A stretch of DNA of 51,763 nt from Bacteroidota bacterium (GTDB lineage: Bacteria > Bacteroidota > Rhodothermia > Rhodothermales > JANQRZ01). The notes under the pieces were generated by a model. It saw nothing but the letters and a program-made list of their open reading frames with translations. It did no database searches and was not told the DNA's origin. This document shows positions 42,006 through 51,763 of this stretch, in pieces; position 1 is the first letter of the stretch; each line of letters opens with the position of its first letter. Made by a program: the position numbers and the translations under genes. The stretch covers positions 1 to 51,763 of the forward strand of contig JBCDKT010000028.1 of NCBI GenBank assembly GCA_038746285.1, written 5' to 3'.

Positions 42006-43358
42006 TCACGTAGCGATCAGCTCCATGTGCAGCTGGCCGAACTCGGCAGGGACAAAGATGGCGAGGCCGCCGCTGGCCTGGATCGCCTCCCAGAACGGCC
42101 CGCGCTTCTGCAGCTGGAAGTACGTCGCCTGGTTGTCCATCGGGACCCCGGAGGGCAGTCGGTTCGTGTGCTCGACGCTCAGCGCGCGGGTGTAGCTGCG
42201 GAGCACCGCGTCGATCGTGTCCGGCGAGGCGACCCGGATCATCTGCGGAAGCTCCTGGGCCAGCCGCGCCTCGGGGAGGTCGTCGCTGCGGACGAGGAGG
42301 AAGAACTGCGCCTCGTCGAGCAGCCGGCCGTCGGGCTGGGCGACGTAGAGGTTCTCGCGCTCCTCGCGGAGCGGGACGCGGGCGTAGTTGGCTTTCGGAG
42401 CCGCCCCTCCCAGCAACTCCATTAGGATGGCGTCGAGCGCGTTGAAGCAGGTGGTGAGGTCGGCGTGGGCGTAGACCGGGTAGTCGCGTGGGGCCGTCGA
42501 GGCACCAGGAGTGAAGGCGGCGAGGTGGCCGGCGAGGGCGAGGAGGGTCGTGTAGAGCGCCTCCGGGTGGGCGTCGCCCCTGGCGTGGTGGTGGTTGAGG
42601 AGAGGGACGTAGGTGCTCATGGCGAGGTTCAGCCCCAGCACGGTCAGGTCGGCGGGCGAGAGCTCGCGCTGCTGGGTCACGCCGCGCCACCGGTCAGCCA
42701 GGGTCGTGCTGCGGGCGACGAGGAGTTCGAGCAGGCGGCGCGCGAACTGGTTCAGCCGCGCCGAGGCCCCGGTACGGAGGCAGGTCGGGATGAACGTCTC
42801 GCGGAGCGCGAACAGGCCGGTCTCGCGGCGATGCACTTCGGCGACGGGGAGCACCGTGAACTCAGGCAGCGCCTCGGTCCCGAACCCGATCCTGAACCTC
42901 GGCTGTGCTACCTCGACGGTGCGCTCGTCGGCCCCCGTGGTGTCGTCGGGGAGCGAGACCGGGGTCGCGGCGAAGCGCGTCTCGCGGCTCGCGGCTCCGT
43001 TGCGGGCCACGTTGCCGCCGCCCGGGCGCTCCGCCGGAATCGCGAGGACGACCGAGAGCGCGTCGCCGGTGGCGGCGAAGTGCTCGCCCAGGCTGCGCGG
43101 CTCCGGGAGCGGCCCCTCGTCGGGCAGGCTGAAGGGGAGCCCGTCGGGCATCACCCCGGCGCACCGCAGCAGCGCCACCTCGCCGTTGGCGAGCCGCTCT
43201 TCATCGAGCGCGAGCTCCGTCAGCCCCCAGCCGTGCCGCGTAAGCGCCCCGACGCGGGCGTGGACGACGCCCTGGTGGTACCGGTCCCACTGCTGGAGGT
43301 GGTGGGGGTCGAGAGTCATCCCCTCGTACCAGACGGTCTTGCCTCGGTCCTGCGCCAT
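42006..43358 (-). CDS. tssK: T6SS baseplate-membrane connector TssK
   Basis: 450 residues, a full-length TssK. It opens with VWYEGMTLDPHHLQQWDRYHQGVVHARVGAL (in pieces, 9-39), the most conserved part of the family. It continues with GWGLTELALDEERLANGEVAL, the GLFALRETFIPTCLRTGASARL mid-region, and a helical C-terminal head. TssK trimers join the baseplate to TssL-TssM. It follows tssJ by 34 bases. Confidence 0.96.
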   Translation of the reverse strand: MAQDRGKTVWYEGMTLDPHHLQQWDRYHQGVVHARVGALTRHGWGLTELALDEERLANGEVALLRCAGVMPDGLPFSLPDEGPLPEPRSLGEHFAATGDALSVVLAIPAERPGGGNVARNGAASRETRFAATPVSLPDDTTGADERTVEVAQPRFRIGFGTEALPEFTVLPVAEVHRRETGLFALRETFIPTCLRTGASARLNQFARRLLELLVARSTTLADRWRGVTQQRELSPADLTVLGLNLAMSTYVPLLNHHHARGDAHPEALYTTLLALAGHLAAFTPGASTAPRDYPVYAHADLTTCFNALDAILMELLGGAAPKANYARVPLREERENLYVAQPDGRLLDEAQFFLLVRSDDLPEARLAQELPQMIRVASPDTIDAVLRSYTRALSVEHTNRLPSGVPMDNQATYFQLQKRGPFWEAIQASGGLAIFVPAEFGQLHMELIAT

Positions 43359-43392
43359 GATGGAATGCGGATGGGGGCACGCAGCGGGTGCG

Positions 43393-43860
43393 CTAGGGAA
43401 TGGTCACGAACAGCCGGTTCTCGCCGACGCGCACGGCGACCGTTTTGCCACGCACCGCGTCAACGGGATAGATGGCTCGCCAGTGGTCCGGGTCCGGCAG
43501 CCTCAAGTCGGCGGCGAAACCGACGAACTGCGTCTCGTCACCGAGCACCAGATCGGCACTCTCCGTCACGTTGGGAAAGAGTTGGACTTCGCGCGGGCTG
43601 CCGAGCAGTTCGTCGCCAAGTTCCTGCTCGTCGCTCTGCCAGAAGGCTTGCGCCGAGGCGCGCTGGAAGTTGGCGTCGCCCGCCAGCTGGTAGATGCGCA
43701 CGACGGCCGCGTTGCCGCCCGCGTTGAGGTTGGCCTCGCCGACCAGCGTGACGACGGTCGGCGTGGGCGGCGGCGGCGTCCGGCTGCACCCGGACAGGGC
43801 CAGCACGGTGAGGGCGCACATTACGACCCGGACGTTTCGCACGGAGGCACGCAGGGACAT
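43393..43860 (-). CDS. tssJ: T6SS outer-membrane lipoprotein TssJ
   Basis: 155 residues. The lipoprotein signal has lipobox LSGC and Cys25. A transthyretin-like beta sandwich follows (VVTLVGEANLNAGGNAAVVRIYQLAG in pieces, QRASAQAFWQSDEQELGDELLG), with the conserved VRIYQL strand and the FVGFAADLR strand. TssJ anchors TssM to the outer membrane. Its presence separates this machine from the Bacteroidota-specific T6SS subtype, which has no TssJ. It lies 75 bases after the FHA gene. Confidence 0.93.
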   Translation of the reverse strand: MSLRASVRNVRVVMCALTVLALSGCSRTPPPPTPTVVTLVGEANLNAGGNAAVVRIYQLAGDANFQRASAQAFWQSDEQELGDELLGSPREVQLFPNVTESADLVLGDETQFVGFAADLRLPDPDHWRAIYPVDAVRGKTVAVRVGENRLFVTIP

Positions 43861-43935
43861 GGAACGAGAAGGAGGGTTAAAGGGGTGAGGGTAACTTGAG
43901 CCTGGAGCGGCACGCCTCCAGGGAGAGACACGGGG

Positions 43936-45312
43936 TCAGGCCCTGCGCCGGGTCATCCGCGCGAGGTAGGCTTTGATGAACGCCGGCCGGAAGGCCCGCC
44001 GCTCCGCGACCGACCAGTCCTCGCCGCCGAGTTCCTGGTGCAGCTCCTTGAGCCGGTCCAGCACGGCGACGCTCCGAAGCTGGGGTACTTTATAGACTGG
44101 GCTGCTCGCCTCGATCTCTTCTTCCAGCGGCGTCGGGTCCACCTGCCCGAGCAGCCGCCCGGCCCCGTCCTGCACGCTCGCCTTGTACCCGTCGAGCATC
44201 GCCAGTTGGTGCACCGCGACGGCGTCGGCCGCGTCCACGAGTACGCCGATGCGGCGCTCGGCCTCGGCTGGATCGCGCGTGTCGAGCAGGAGTGCTTTGA
44301 GCTCCTCGGGGGGCGTCTCGTACAGAAAGGCCGTCTCGTCGGTCTGGACGATCGTCTGCCCGATGAACTCGTGCCGGAACTGCCACGGGATCGAGACGAG
44401 CTTGGAGACCACTTCCAGGAGGGCGTCGAGCACGCGGTCGGCCTGACCGTCCAGCCCTGACATTTCCGGCGCGGCGTGCCGAACCGGCGGTGCCTCTCTC
44501 GGCAGTTCGGCCCCCCGGAGAGGCTCGGCGCGCACGGGCCCCACCGAGGGCGGAATGCCCGGCGGCGGGGTGTCGGGTGGTGGAATCGCCGGGGGCATCA
44601 ACGGCTCTACCTGCGTGACGGCGAGGGGGTGGCTCCCGGCCTGCGAGGCAGGCGGCTCGTCCGCGAACGGCATGGGCTCGTTGGCTCCCGGCTCGTCCGG
44701 GCTCGGCTGGTCGGGGGCGGGCGAAGCAGCGGGGCTCCATGCCTCTTCGGGCGCGGCTGCCTCGCCGTGTACCACTCCTCCGCCCAGGAGTGCCGCCACG
44801 ACCGCGTCCGGTTCGTCGCCGCCGCCGATCACTGCGGCGCCGAGCGCCTCGCGCAGGGCCTCGGCGCGGTGGGCCCCGCCCTCGGCCTCCCACACGCGGC
44901 GCATGGCTCCGAGCGAAGCGGCCAGTTTCTCCGCCACCTCGTCGAACGGATTCGCGAAGCTGGCGGCGAACACGGTCCGGTCGTCGCGCGGCTCCGGCGC
45001 GGCCTGGGGGTAGAACGTCACCTCGAAGTCGCCGAGCTTGAAGCTGTCGCCGGGGCTGAGCCGGGCCGGCTGGTCCGACGGCAACCGCTTGCCGTTGAGG
45101 AAGGTGAAGTTCTTGCTCCCCAGATCGGCCAGGTAGTACGCGCCGTCGGTGCCGCGCACCTCCGCGTGGTGCTTGCTGAGCACGCGCGACGGGTCGGGGA
45201 GCGTCAGCGCGTTGTCCCCGTCTCGGCCGATTGTGACGGGGCCCTGGTCGAAGACGTACTCGTCCGGCGCTCCGCTGTCCCCGGTGTGTGTGACCAGCAG
45301 CTTGATGGGCAT
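43936..45312 (-). CDS. tagH: T6SS FHA-domain protein (TagH-like)
   Basis: 458 residues from ATG 45312 (MPIKLLVTHTG), just before the first FHA strand; the open frame upstream has no domain. The FHA domain (about 1-100) keeps IGRDGDNALTL with Arg at 25, VLSKHHAEV with Ser and His, and GSKNFTFLNGKRL with Asn. A long Pro/Ala/Glu-rich region (about 200-315) follows. The C-terminal domain (AMLDGYKASVQDGAGRLLGQ with one substitution, VLDRLKELHQELGGEDWSVAERRAFRPAFIKAYL in pieces) is the TagH/Fha1 T6SS-specific end. It binds phospho-threonine proteins. It heads the T6SS operon behind a promoter-like site at 45366-45394. Confidence 0.9.
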   Translation of the reverse strand: MPIKLLVTHTGDSGAPDEYVFDQGPVTIGRDGDNALTLPDPSRVLSKHHAEVRGTDGAYYLADLGSKNFTFLNGKRLPSDQPARLSPGDSFKLGDFEVTFYPQAAPEPRDDRTVFAASFANPFDEVAEKLAASLGAMRRVWEAEGGAHRAEALREALGAAVIGGGDEPDAVVAALLGGGVVHGEAAAPEEAWSPAASPAPDQPSPDEPGANEPMPFADEPPASQAGSHPLAVTQVEPLMPPAIPPPDTPPPGIPPSVGPVRAEPLRGAELPREAPPVRHAAPEMSGLDGQADRVLDALLEVVSKLVSIPWQFRHEFIGQTIVQTDETAFLYETPPEELKALLLDTRDPAEAERRIGVLVDAADAVAVHQLAMLDGYKASVQDGAGRLLGQVDPTPLEEEIEASSPVYKVPQLRSVAVLDRLKELHQELGGEDWSVAERRAFRPAFIKAYLARMTRRRA

Positions 45313-45365
45313 GGGGGCTCGGGGTCGGGCGAAGAAGGCCTGGCTGTCGGACGCGGTGCGCCCGG

Positions 45366-45394
45366 AAAGTAGGGGTCCCGACTCCAACAAGCAA
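45366..45394 (-). promoter_or_regulatory. Promoter-like site upstream of tagH / T6SS operon
   Basis: On the minus strand, TTG (45394-45392), 20 bases, then TACTTT (45371-45366). It has the same layout and the same TACTTT core as the csp promoter site. A start about 7 bases on would leave a leader of roughly 47 bases before the tagH ATG at 45312. Confidence 0.45.
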
Positions 45395-45450
45395 GGGCCC
45401 GCAGCCACGGCGCGAGCAGCATCGTGCGACCTGGTCGCTCGCGCTGCCCC

Positions 45451-45783
45451 CTACGCTTCGCCGCCCGGGATGCTGAACGAGAACTGCGGCGCTCCGCCGC
45501 CCTCGCCGATGGCCCCGAAGCTGGCTTCGTAGCGCCCGATGTTCTCTTCGAGCGCGGCGAGGAGCCGCTTGGCGTGCTGCGGCGTGACCACGATCCGGCT
45601 CTTGACCCGCGCCTTCGGCACGCCCGGCATCACCCGGATGAAGTCGAGGATGAACTCCTCCGGCGAGTGCGCGATCATGACGAGGTTCGCGTACGTCCCC
45701 TCGGCCACCTTCTCCGTCAGTTCGATGTTGATCTGGGGCTGGCTGGCGTTCGGGTCCTGGGGCGTGTCGGCGGCGTCGCTCAT
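45451..45783 (-). CDS. DUF3467 protein
   Basis: 110 residues, soluble. The pattern INIELTEKVAEGTYANLVMIAHSPEEFILDF (in pieces) with RVMPGVPKARVKSRIVVTPQHAKRLLAAL and NIGRYEASFG is characteristic of DUF3467, a small widespread family of unknown function common in Bacteroidota. It lies upstream of the T6SS operon on the same strand with 138 bases between, including the tagH promoter-like site, so it is probably transcribed separately. No link to secretion can be shown. Confidence 0.85.
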   Translation of the reverse strand: MSDAADTPQDPNASQPQINIELTEKVAEGTYANLVMIAHSPEEFILDFIRVMPGVPKARVKSRIVVTPQHAKRLLAALEENIGRYEASFGAIGEGGGAPQFSFSIPGGEA

Positions 45784-45929
45784 GGCGGTCGGGAGTTGAG
45801 ATCAGGAATCGGGGTCGAGAGCCTGGGATCGGAGAGGAGGAGTTGGGCAGAGGTGCGTCAAGGTACCGCGACCGTCGCGCAACGCGCCACCGTCGTACCG
45901 TCTTCCGGTCCCACCGTCCGCCTCCGTCC

Positions 45930-47321
<1,392 letters not shown>

Positions 47322-47596
47322 GAGCGGGTCTGGAAGATCGACGGGCGAAGCGCGGAGACAGCAAGGTACGCGGAGCCCCACCGAGGCGGCGGCGGGCGCT
47401 GATGGATTCGCTGCGACTTGACGACGGGCCGCGCGCCGTCGTTGCCCACTTCCCGGAACGCCGATCACGTTGGTGCCGTGCCTATATTGAGGCGCAGACC
47501 CGGCCGTGCAGGCGCTCCCGGTCTCGCTCACGACGGTCGTGGCTCGCGGCCCACCCGAGAGACTGCCCGCCGCCCGTCCTCCGCCCCGCCACCGCC
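47322..47596. other. Divergent intergenic region cbs / hybrid kinase
   Basis: 275 bases between two divergent starts. On the plus strand, TATATTGA (47483-47490) resembles a -7 element, but no TTG lies 19-21 bases upstream. On the minus strand, TACCTT (near 47364) is likewise alone. I see no strong hairpin or operator. The open frame running through it on both strands lacks domain content. Confidence 0.4.
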
Positions 47597-49081
47597 ATGG
47601 ACATGCCCACCCCCGAGACTCGCTCCTCCGAGGTGCTTGCTCTTCTGGCACCGGAGGTGCTCGCGGCCACGGTGTCCGCCAAGAACCAGCGTCTCGGCTC
47701 GAACGCGGCCTGGGACGCGGTCTTCGGCAGCGAGGGCCTGTGGGACCGGCTCAGCCCCGAGGACCGCCGCTTCGCCGGCGACTACGTCACCGAGGCCGCC
47801 ACCGGCGCGCTGATCACGCACCAGATGTTTCTCATCGCCCACCGACCCGAGGAACTGCCGGTGCCGGTGCTGCTCAACTTCCTCCCCGTCCACCTGCCGC
47901 ATTCCAGAGCGTCGGGCCGCCCGGTCGTCATCACGGGCGAGGTCCTGCAGGAGCCCAAGCGCTGGGCCACCGACCAGACCAAGCGGCGGCGCATGGAGAT
48001 GCTCGGCCAGATGGCGATGGGCATCGCGCACGACTTCAACAACCTGCTGACCAGCATCCTCGGCCACGTCGAACTCCTCAAGGGGGCGCTCGACGAGGTG
48101 CCCGGCGTGCTCCCGGCCACGCGCGACCACCCGCACACGATCGAGCGGGCCGCCCTCGACGGGGCCGCGCTCGTGCGCAAAATCCAGCGCTACATCCGCC
48201 ACGAGAAGAAGCAGCGCTTCGACCTCGTCGACCTCGCCTCGATTCTCGACGAGGTGGCCTCGCTGACCCGGCCCTACTGGTACAACGAGCCGCGCGGCCA
48301 GGGCATCGCCATCGAACTCGTCAAAGAACTCGGCGAGGTCCCCCCGGTCCGCGGCGTCGAGCCCGAGCTGCGCGACGTGTTCGTCAACCTCATCCTGAAC
48401 GCCGTCCAGGCCATGCCCGACGGCGGCACCCTCACGCTCCGTACCCGGCTCGACGGGTCGAGCGTGGTTGCCCAGGTGGACGACACCGGGGTCGGCATGA
48501 CGGACGCGACGCGGCAGCACATCTTCGAGCCGCTCTTCACCACGAAAGGCGAGAACGGCACCGGCATGGGCCTCGCCGTTGCCTACGGCATCGTGCAGGA
48601 GCACAGCGGCGACATCGACGTGGCGAGCACGCCGGGCGAGGGCACGCGCTTCTCGGTCCGCTTCCCGGTCGCGGCGGCCAGCCCGCTGACGCTCGAGCCC
48701 GCCGCCCCGCCCGCCGAGCGGCGCTCGGTCGAGACCGCCCGCCTCCTCGTCGTGGACGACGAGCGCATGGTGCGCGACATCACCGTCCGCCTGCTGCGCA
48801 GCCGCCGCTACGAGGTCCAGGAGGCCAGCGGCGGCACCGACGCCCTCCGCTGCATCGCCGACGAGCCCTTCGACCTCATCGTAACCGACCTCGGGATGCC
48901 GGAGATGAGCGGGAGCGAGCTCGCCTACCGCATCAAGCAGCACCACCCGCACCTCCCCATTGTCCTGCTCAGCGGCCACACCGACGCCGAGGACCAGGCC
49001 GAGAGCGTCGACGCTGTCGTCCGCAAGCCGTTCCAGATCCAGGCGCTCGACGAGACGATCCAGGGCCTGCTGGCGGAGTAG
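47597..49081 (+). CDS. Soluble hybrid histidine kinase - response regulator
   Basis: 494 residues from ATG 47597 (MDMPTPETRS). The frame is open further upstream but gives low-complexity sequence. Residues 25-115 are probably a degenerate PAS sensor. HisKA has MGIAHDFNNLLTSILGH with His145. The HATPase domain has N-box VFVNLILNAVQAM (261-273), DDTGVGM (295-301), FEPLFTTKG and GTGMGLAVAYG. A receiver domain (about 382-490) carries DDER, Asp431 in LIVTDLGMPEMSG, LLSGHT and the VRKPF lysine. There are no membrane segments, so it senses a cytoplasmic signal. The NtrB-like HDFNN H-box is typical of such hybrids. No partner regulator gene adjoins it, so the output is unknown. Confidence 0.92.
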   Translation: MDMPTPETRSSEVLALLAPEVLAATVSAKNQRLGSNAAWDAVFGSEGLWDRLSPEDRRFAGDYVTEAATGALITHQMFLIAHRPEELPVPVLLNFLPVHLPHSRASGRPVVITGEVLQEPKRWATDQTKRRRMEMLGQMAMGIAHDFNNLLTSILGHVELLKGALDEVPGVLPATRDHPHTIERAALDGAALVRKIQRYIRHEKKQRFDLVDLASILDEVASLTRPYWYNEPRGQGIAIELVKELGEVPPVRGVEPELRDVFVNLILNAVQAMPDGGTLTLRTRLDGSSVVAQVDDTGVGMTDATRQHIFEPLFTTKGENGTGMGLAVAYGIVQEHSGDIDVASTPGEGTRFSVRFPVAAASPLTLEPAAPPAERRSVETARLLVVDDERMVRDITVRLLRSRRYEVQEASGGTDALRCIADEPFDLIVTDLGMPEMSGSELAYRIKQHHPHLPIVLLSGHTDAEDQAESVDAVVRKPFQIQALDETIQGLLAE

Positions 49082-49097
49082 GAGCGGAAGCGTGGAC

Positions 49098-49160
49098 GAG
49101 CGGAGGCTGGGAAGACCACCTTCGGTGGCGCGGTCTGTGACCGTCCTCCGCTCTTCCTCT
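49098..49160 (+). terminator. Possible terminator after the hybrid kinase gene
   Basis: GAGCGGAGG (49098-49106) pairs with CCTCCGCTC (49145-49153), and a smaller hairpin CCACC-TTC-GGTGG lies in the loop. A pyrimidine-rich TTCCTCTCCCC follows, not a clean T-run, so termination is only moderately likely. Confidence 0.35.
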
Positions 49161-49270
49161 CCCCCGCTCTTCCACACCTGAAACCCGCCACTTTGTCACG
49201 CTCCGGCCGGTGGCACGGTTTTGGGCCAACGCGGTTGCTCCACTCCTCGTCTGTCTACGCCCTCCCATTG

Positions 49271-51763
49271 ATGACCCGTCTTCCCCACTGGTTCTCCGAC
49301 GAGACCGATCCTGAAGGTCCCCAGAACATCCCCCTCCTCACGCCCGACGAAGAGGCGGCGATGCACGAGTCTAGCCTGCCGGACGAGCTTCCGGTCCTGG
49401 CGCTCAAAAACACCGTCCTCTTCCCCGGCGTCGTCCTCCCGATCACCGTCGGGCGCGACACCTCGCTCAAGCTCGTCAAGGACGCCTACGGCGGCGACCG
49501 CATCATCGGCGTCGTCTCGCAGCGCGACGCCGAGGTCGAGAACCCGGACCCGGCTGACCTCTACCACGTCGGCACGGCCGCGACGATCCTGAAGCTCATC
49601 AAGATGCCCGACGGCTCGGTGAGCATCGTGATCCAGGGCAAGCGGCGCTTCGAGATCAGCGAGTTCACCCAGGACGACCCGTACCTCCGGGCGACCGTCC
49701 GGCCGATCCCCGAGGAGGTGGTCGGCGAGGATATCGAACTCGCCGCCCGTGTCCGCTCGATCAAGGAGATGGCGATCCAGATCGTCAACATGTCGCCCAA
49801 CCTCCCGAGCGAGGCGGCCTACGCGATCCAGAACATCGAGTCGCCCGGCTTCCTCATCCACTTCATCGCCTCGAACCTCCAGATCGACGTCGAAAACAAG
49901 CAGGAGCTTTTGGAGACCGTGCCGATCGTCGAGCGCGCCGAGCTCGTCCTGAAATACCTGGAGCAGGAGATCCAGGTCCTCCAGCTCTCCGAGGAGATCC
50001 GCTCGAAGGTCAAGACCGACGTGGACCAGCAGCAGCGCGAGTACCTGCTGCGCCAGCAGCTCAAGACGATCCAGGACGAACTCGGCGAGAGCGAGGGCGG
50101 CGGGGCCGAGGCGCAGGAGCTGCGCGAGCGCATGGACGAGCGCGGCGACGAGCTCCCCGAACGCGTCGTCGAGACGCTCGAAAAGGAACTCACCAAGCTC
50201 GCCCGCACGAACCCGGCCAGCCCCGAGTACGGCGTGACGCGCAACTACGCCGAGACGATCCTCGACCTCCCGTGGCGGCACTACTCCGAGGACGACCTCG
50301 ACATCGGCCGCGCTCAGGAGGTCCTCGACGAGGACCACTTCGGGCTGGAGGACGTCAAGCGCCGCATCCTCGAATACCTCGCCGTGCTCAAGCTCAAGGG
50401 CGAGCGCGCCGCCGACGGCGGCACGGCAGGCGACGCGATGAAGGCACCGATCCTGTGCTTCTACGGGCCGCCCGGCGTCGGCAAGACCTCGCTCGGCAAG
50501 AGCATTGCCCGCGCCATCGACCGCGAGTTCGTGCGGATGTCGCTCGGCGGCGTCCGCGACGAGGCCGAGGTCAGGGGCCACCGCCGGACCTACATCGGCT
50601 CGATGCCCGGCCGCATCCTCCAGGGCCTCAAGAAGGCCGGGACCTCGAACCCCGTCTTCATGCTCGACGAGGTCGACAAGCTCGGGTCCGACTTCCGAGG
50701 CGACCCGTCGTCGGCGCTCCTCGAAGTCCTCGACCCCGAGCAGAACGACACCTTCAACGACCACTACCTCGAACTCGACTACGACCTGTCGAAGGTCCTC
50801 TTCATCGCCACCGCCAACTACCTCGACCAGATCCCGCCGCCGCTCCGCGACCGGATGGAGGTCATCGAGATCAACGGCTACACGCCCGCCGAGAAGCTCG
50901 CGATTGCGAAGCAGTACCTCGTCCCGCGCCAGATCGAGCGCAACGGGCTGACCGAGGAGCAGTTCGACGTGGCGGACGACGCGCTCGCACTCCTCATCGA
51001 CGGCTACACGAGGGAATCGGGCGTCCGGCAGCTGGAGCGCACCATCGGCTCGGTCGTGCGCGGGGTGGCGAAGAAGGTAGCTCTCGGCGAGACCGAGCAG
51101 GAGACCGTCGAGGAAGGCGACGTGGAGACCTACCTCAAGGGCCGCAAGTTCTTCTCCGACGTGGCCGAGCGCACCGAGGTGCCGGGCGTGGCGACGGGCC
51201 TCGCCTACACGCCCGTCGGCGGCGATATCCTCTTCATCGAGGCGAGCGTCAGCCGGGGTACGGGGCGGCTCGTCCTGACCGGCCAGCTCGGCGACGTGAT
51301 GAAGGAGAGCGCGCAGGCGGCGTTCTCGTACATCAAGGCCCACGCCGAGGACCTCGGCGTCCCGCTCGACGCCTTCCGCTACTGGGACGTCCACGTCCAC
51401 GTCCCCGCTGGGGCGATCCCCAAAGACGGCCCGAGCGCGGGCGTCGCGATGATCTCGGCGCTCACCAGCATCTACACCCAGCGCTGCGTCAAGCACACGG
51501 TCGCGATGACGGGCGAGATCACGCTGCGCGGCCTCGTCCTCCCCGTTGGCGGGATCAAGGAGAAGGTCCTCGCCGCCAAGCGCGCTGGGATCGAGACGGT
51601 CCTCCTGCCGGAGAAGAACCGGAAGGACATCGCCGAGATCAAGGCATCCGCCATCGAAGGGCTGGAAGTCGTCCACGTCTCGCGCATCGAGGAGGTCGTC
51701 GAGCACGTCCTCATGCCCGAGCCCGTCGCCGACCCCGCCGAGGCGTTCGCCCTCTCCGAGCGC
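49271..51763 (+). CDS. lon: ATP-dependent protease Lon (3' end cut by window)
   Basis: 831 codons from ATG 49271 are present, with no stop before the window edge; most Lon proteins are about 780-830 residues, so little is missing. The N-terminal LAN domain begins [23 protein letters not shown] (in pieces, about 40-62). The AAA+ module has Walker [10 protein letters not shown] (399-407), Walker [32 protein letters not shown] (in pieces) and the sensor FIATANY. The proteolytic domain has PKDGPSAGV with catalytic Ser722 and [14 protein letters not shown] with Lys765. It degrades misfolded and regulatory proteins in the cytoplasm. No heat-shock operator was recognised upstream. Confidence 0.96.
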   Translation, partial: MTRLPHWFSDETDPEGPQNIPLLTPDEEAAMHESSLPDELPVLALKNTVLFPGVVLPITVGRDTSLKLVKDAYGGDRIIGVVSQRDAEVENPDPADLYHVGTAATILKLIKMPDGSVSIVIQGKRRFEISEFTQDDPYLRATVRPIPEEVVGEDIELAARVRSIKEMAIQIVNMSPNLPSEAAYAIQNIESPGFLIHFIASNLQIDVENKQELLETVPIVERAELVLKYLEQEIQVLQLSEEIRSKVKTDVDQQQREYLLRQQLKTIQDELGESEGGGAEAQELRERMDERGDELPERVVETLEKELTKLARTNPASPEYGVTRNYAETILDLPWRHYSEDDLDIGRAQEVLDEDHFGLEDVKRRILEYLAVLKLKGERAADGGTAGDAMKAPILCFYGPPGVGKTSLGKSIARAIDREFVRMSLGGVRDEAEVRGHRRTYIGSMPGRILQGLKKAGTSNPVFMLDEVDKLGSDFRGDPSSALLEVLDPEQNDTFNDHYLELDYDLSKVLFIATANYLDQIPPPLRDRMEVIEINGYTPAEKLAIAKQYLVPRQIERNGLTEEQFDVADDALALLIDGYTRESGVRQLERTIGSVVRGVAKKVALGETEQETVEEGDVETYLKGRKFFSDVAERTEVPGVATGLAYTPVGGDILFIEASVSRGTGRLVLTGQLGDVMKESAQAAFSYIKAHAEDLGVPLDAFRYWDVHVHVPAGAIPKDGPSAGVAMISALTSIYTQRCVKHTVAMTGEITLRGLVLPVGGIKEKVLAAKRAGIETVLLPEKNRKDIAEIKASAIEGLEVVHVSRIEEVVEHVLMPEPVADPAEAFALSER

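Noticed and set aside
49205-49230. Sigma-54-like promoter (TGGCACG near 49210) before lon
   Set aside because: The downstream element reads TGGGC, one base off in spacing and lacking TTGC.
49196-51706. 836-codon minus-strand frame opposite lon
   Set aside because: The plus strand encodes a complete set of Lon motifs; the minus frame is a mirror of its codon bias.

Overview
The window is high-GC DNA from a bacterium that looks like a member of the Rhodothermia/Rhodothermota, on the edge of the Bacteroidota. The evidence is a C-terminal T9SS-type sorting/FlgD-like domain on one secreted protein, several promoter-like sites of the Bacteroidota form (TTG, 19-20 bases, TAnnTT), few Shine-Dalgarno sites, and strong codon bias towards G/C. 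Genus cannot be read from the sequence alone. Long antisense open frames are common here because of the GC bias, and they are not genes.

Layout. Bases 1-2803 hold the end of a short dispersed repeat, a cold-shock protein gene (minus) with its own promoter, long leader and terminator, thiE (plus), and an orphan asparagine-synthase-like gene (plus). From about 47.3 kb down to 2.87 kb every gene is on the minus strand. In order of transcription these are: a cystathionine beta-synthase; a DUF3467 protein; a type VI secretion system (T6SS) cluster (tagH-like FHA gene, tssJ, tssK, tssL, tssM, tagF, tssA, tssB, tssC, hcp, tssE, tssF, tssG, clpV, vgrG); a spike/effector module (DUF6484, DUF2169 adaptor, DUF4150 PAAR-like tip, a catalytically altered ketosynthase-like protein, an AHH nuclease effector, two immunity candidates, a TIGR02270 protein); a small repeat element; a fused TssB-TssC paralogue; an FHA-transmembrane-lytic transglycosylase protein; a PP2C phosphatase; a Ser/Thr kinase with PEGA repeats; two CsgG-like/TPR envelope proteins; a T9SS-type secreted protein; an outer-membrane barrel; a small membrane protein; and comM/yifB. 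Bases 47.6-51.8 kb hold a soluble hybrid histidine kinase and lon (plus, cut by the window edge).

How it works together. All 13 core T6SS components (TssA-TssM) are present, including TssJ-TssL-TssM. This is the proteobacterial-type (subtype i) machine, not the TssN-R type usual in Bacteroidota. The kinase, PP2C phosphatase, FHA proteins and TagF match the parts list of the threonine-phosphorylation pathway that controls T6SS firing in Pseudomonas.

The most unusual parts are the single-chain TssB-TssC paralogue, encoded beside the regulators and not with the sheath genes, and the FHA domain fused through one membrane segment to a lytic transglycosylase. I infer that the second is a cell-wall-opening enzyme under phospho-threonine control. 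The kinase transcript also appears to continue into surface and outer-membrane proteins. The nuclease/immunity genes have visibly lower GC than their neighbours, as expected for exchangeable T6SS cargo.
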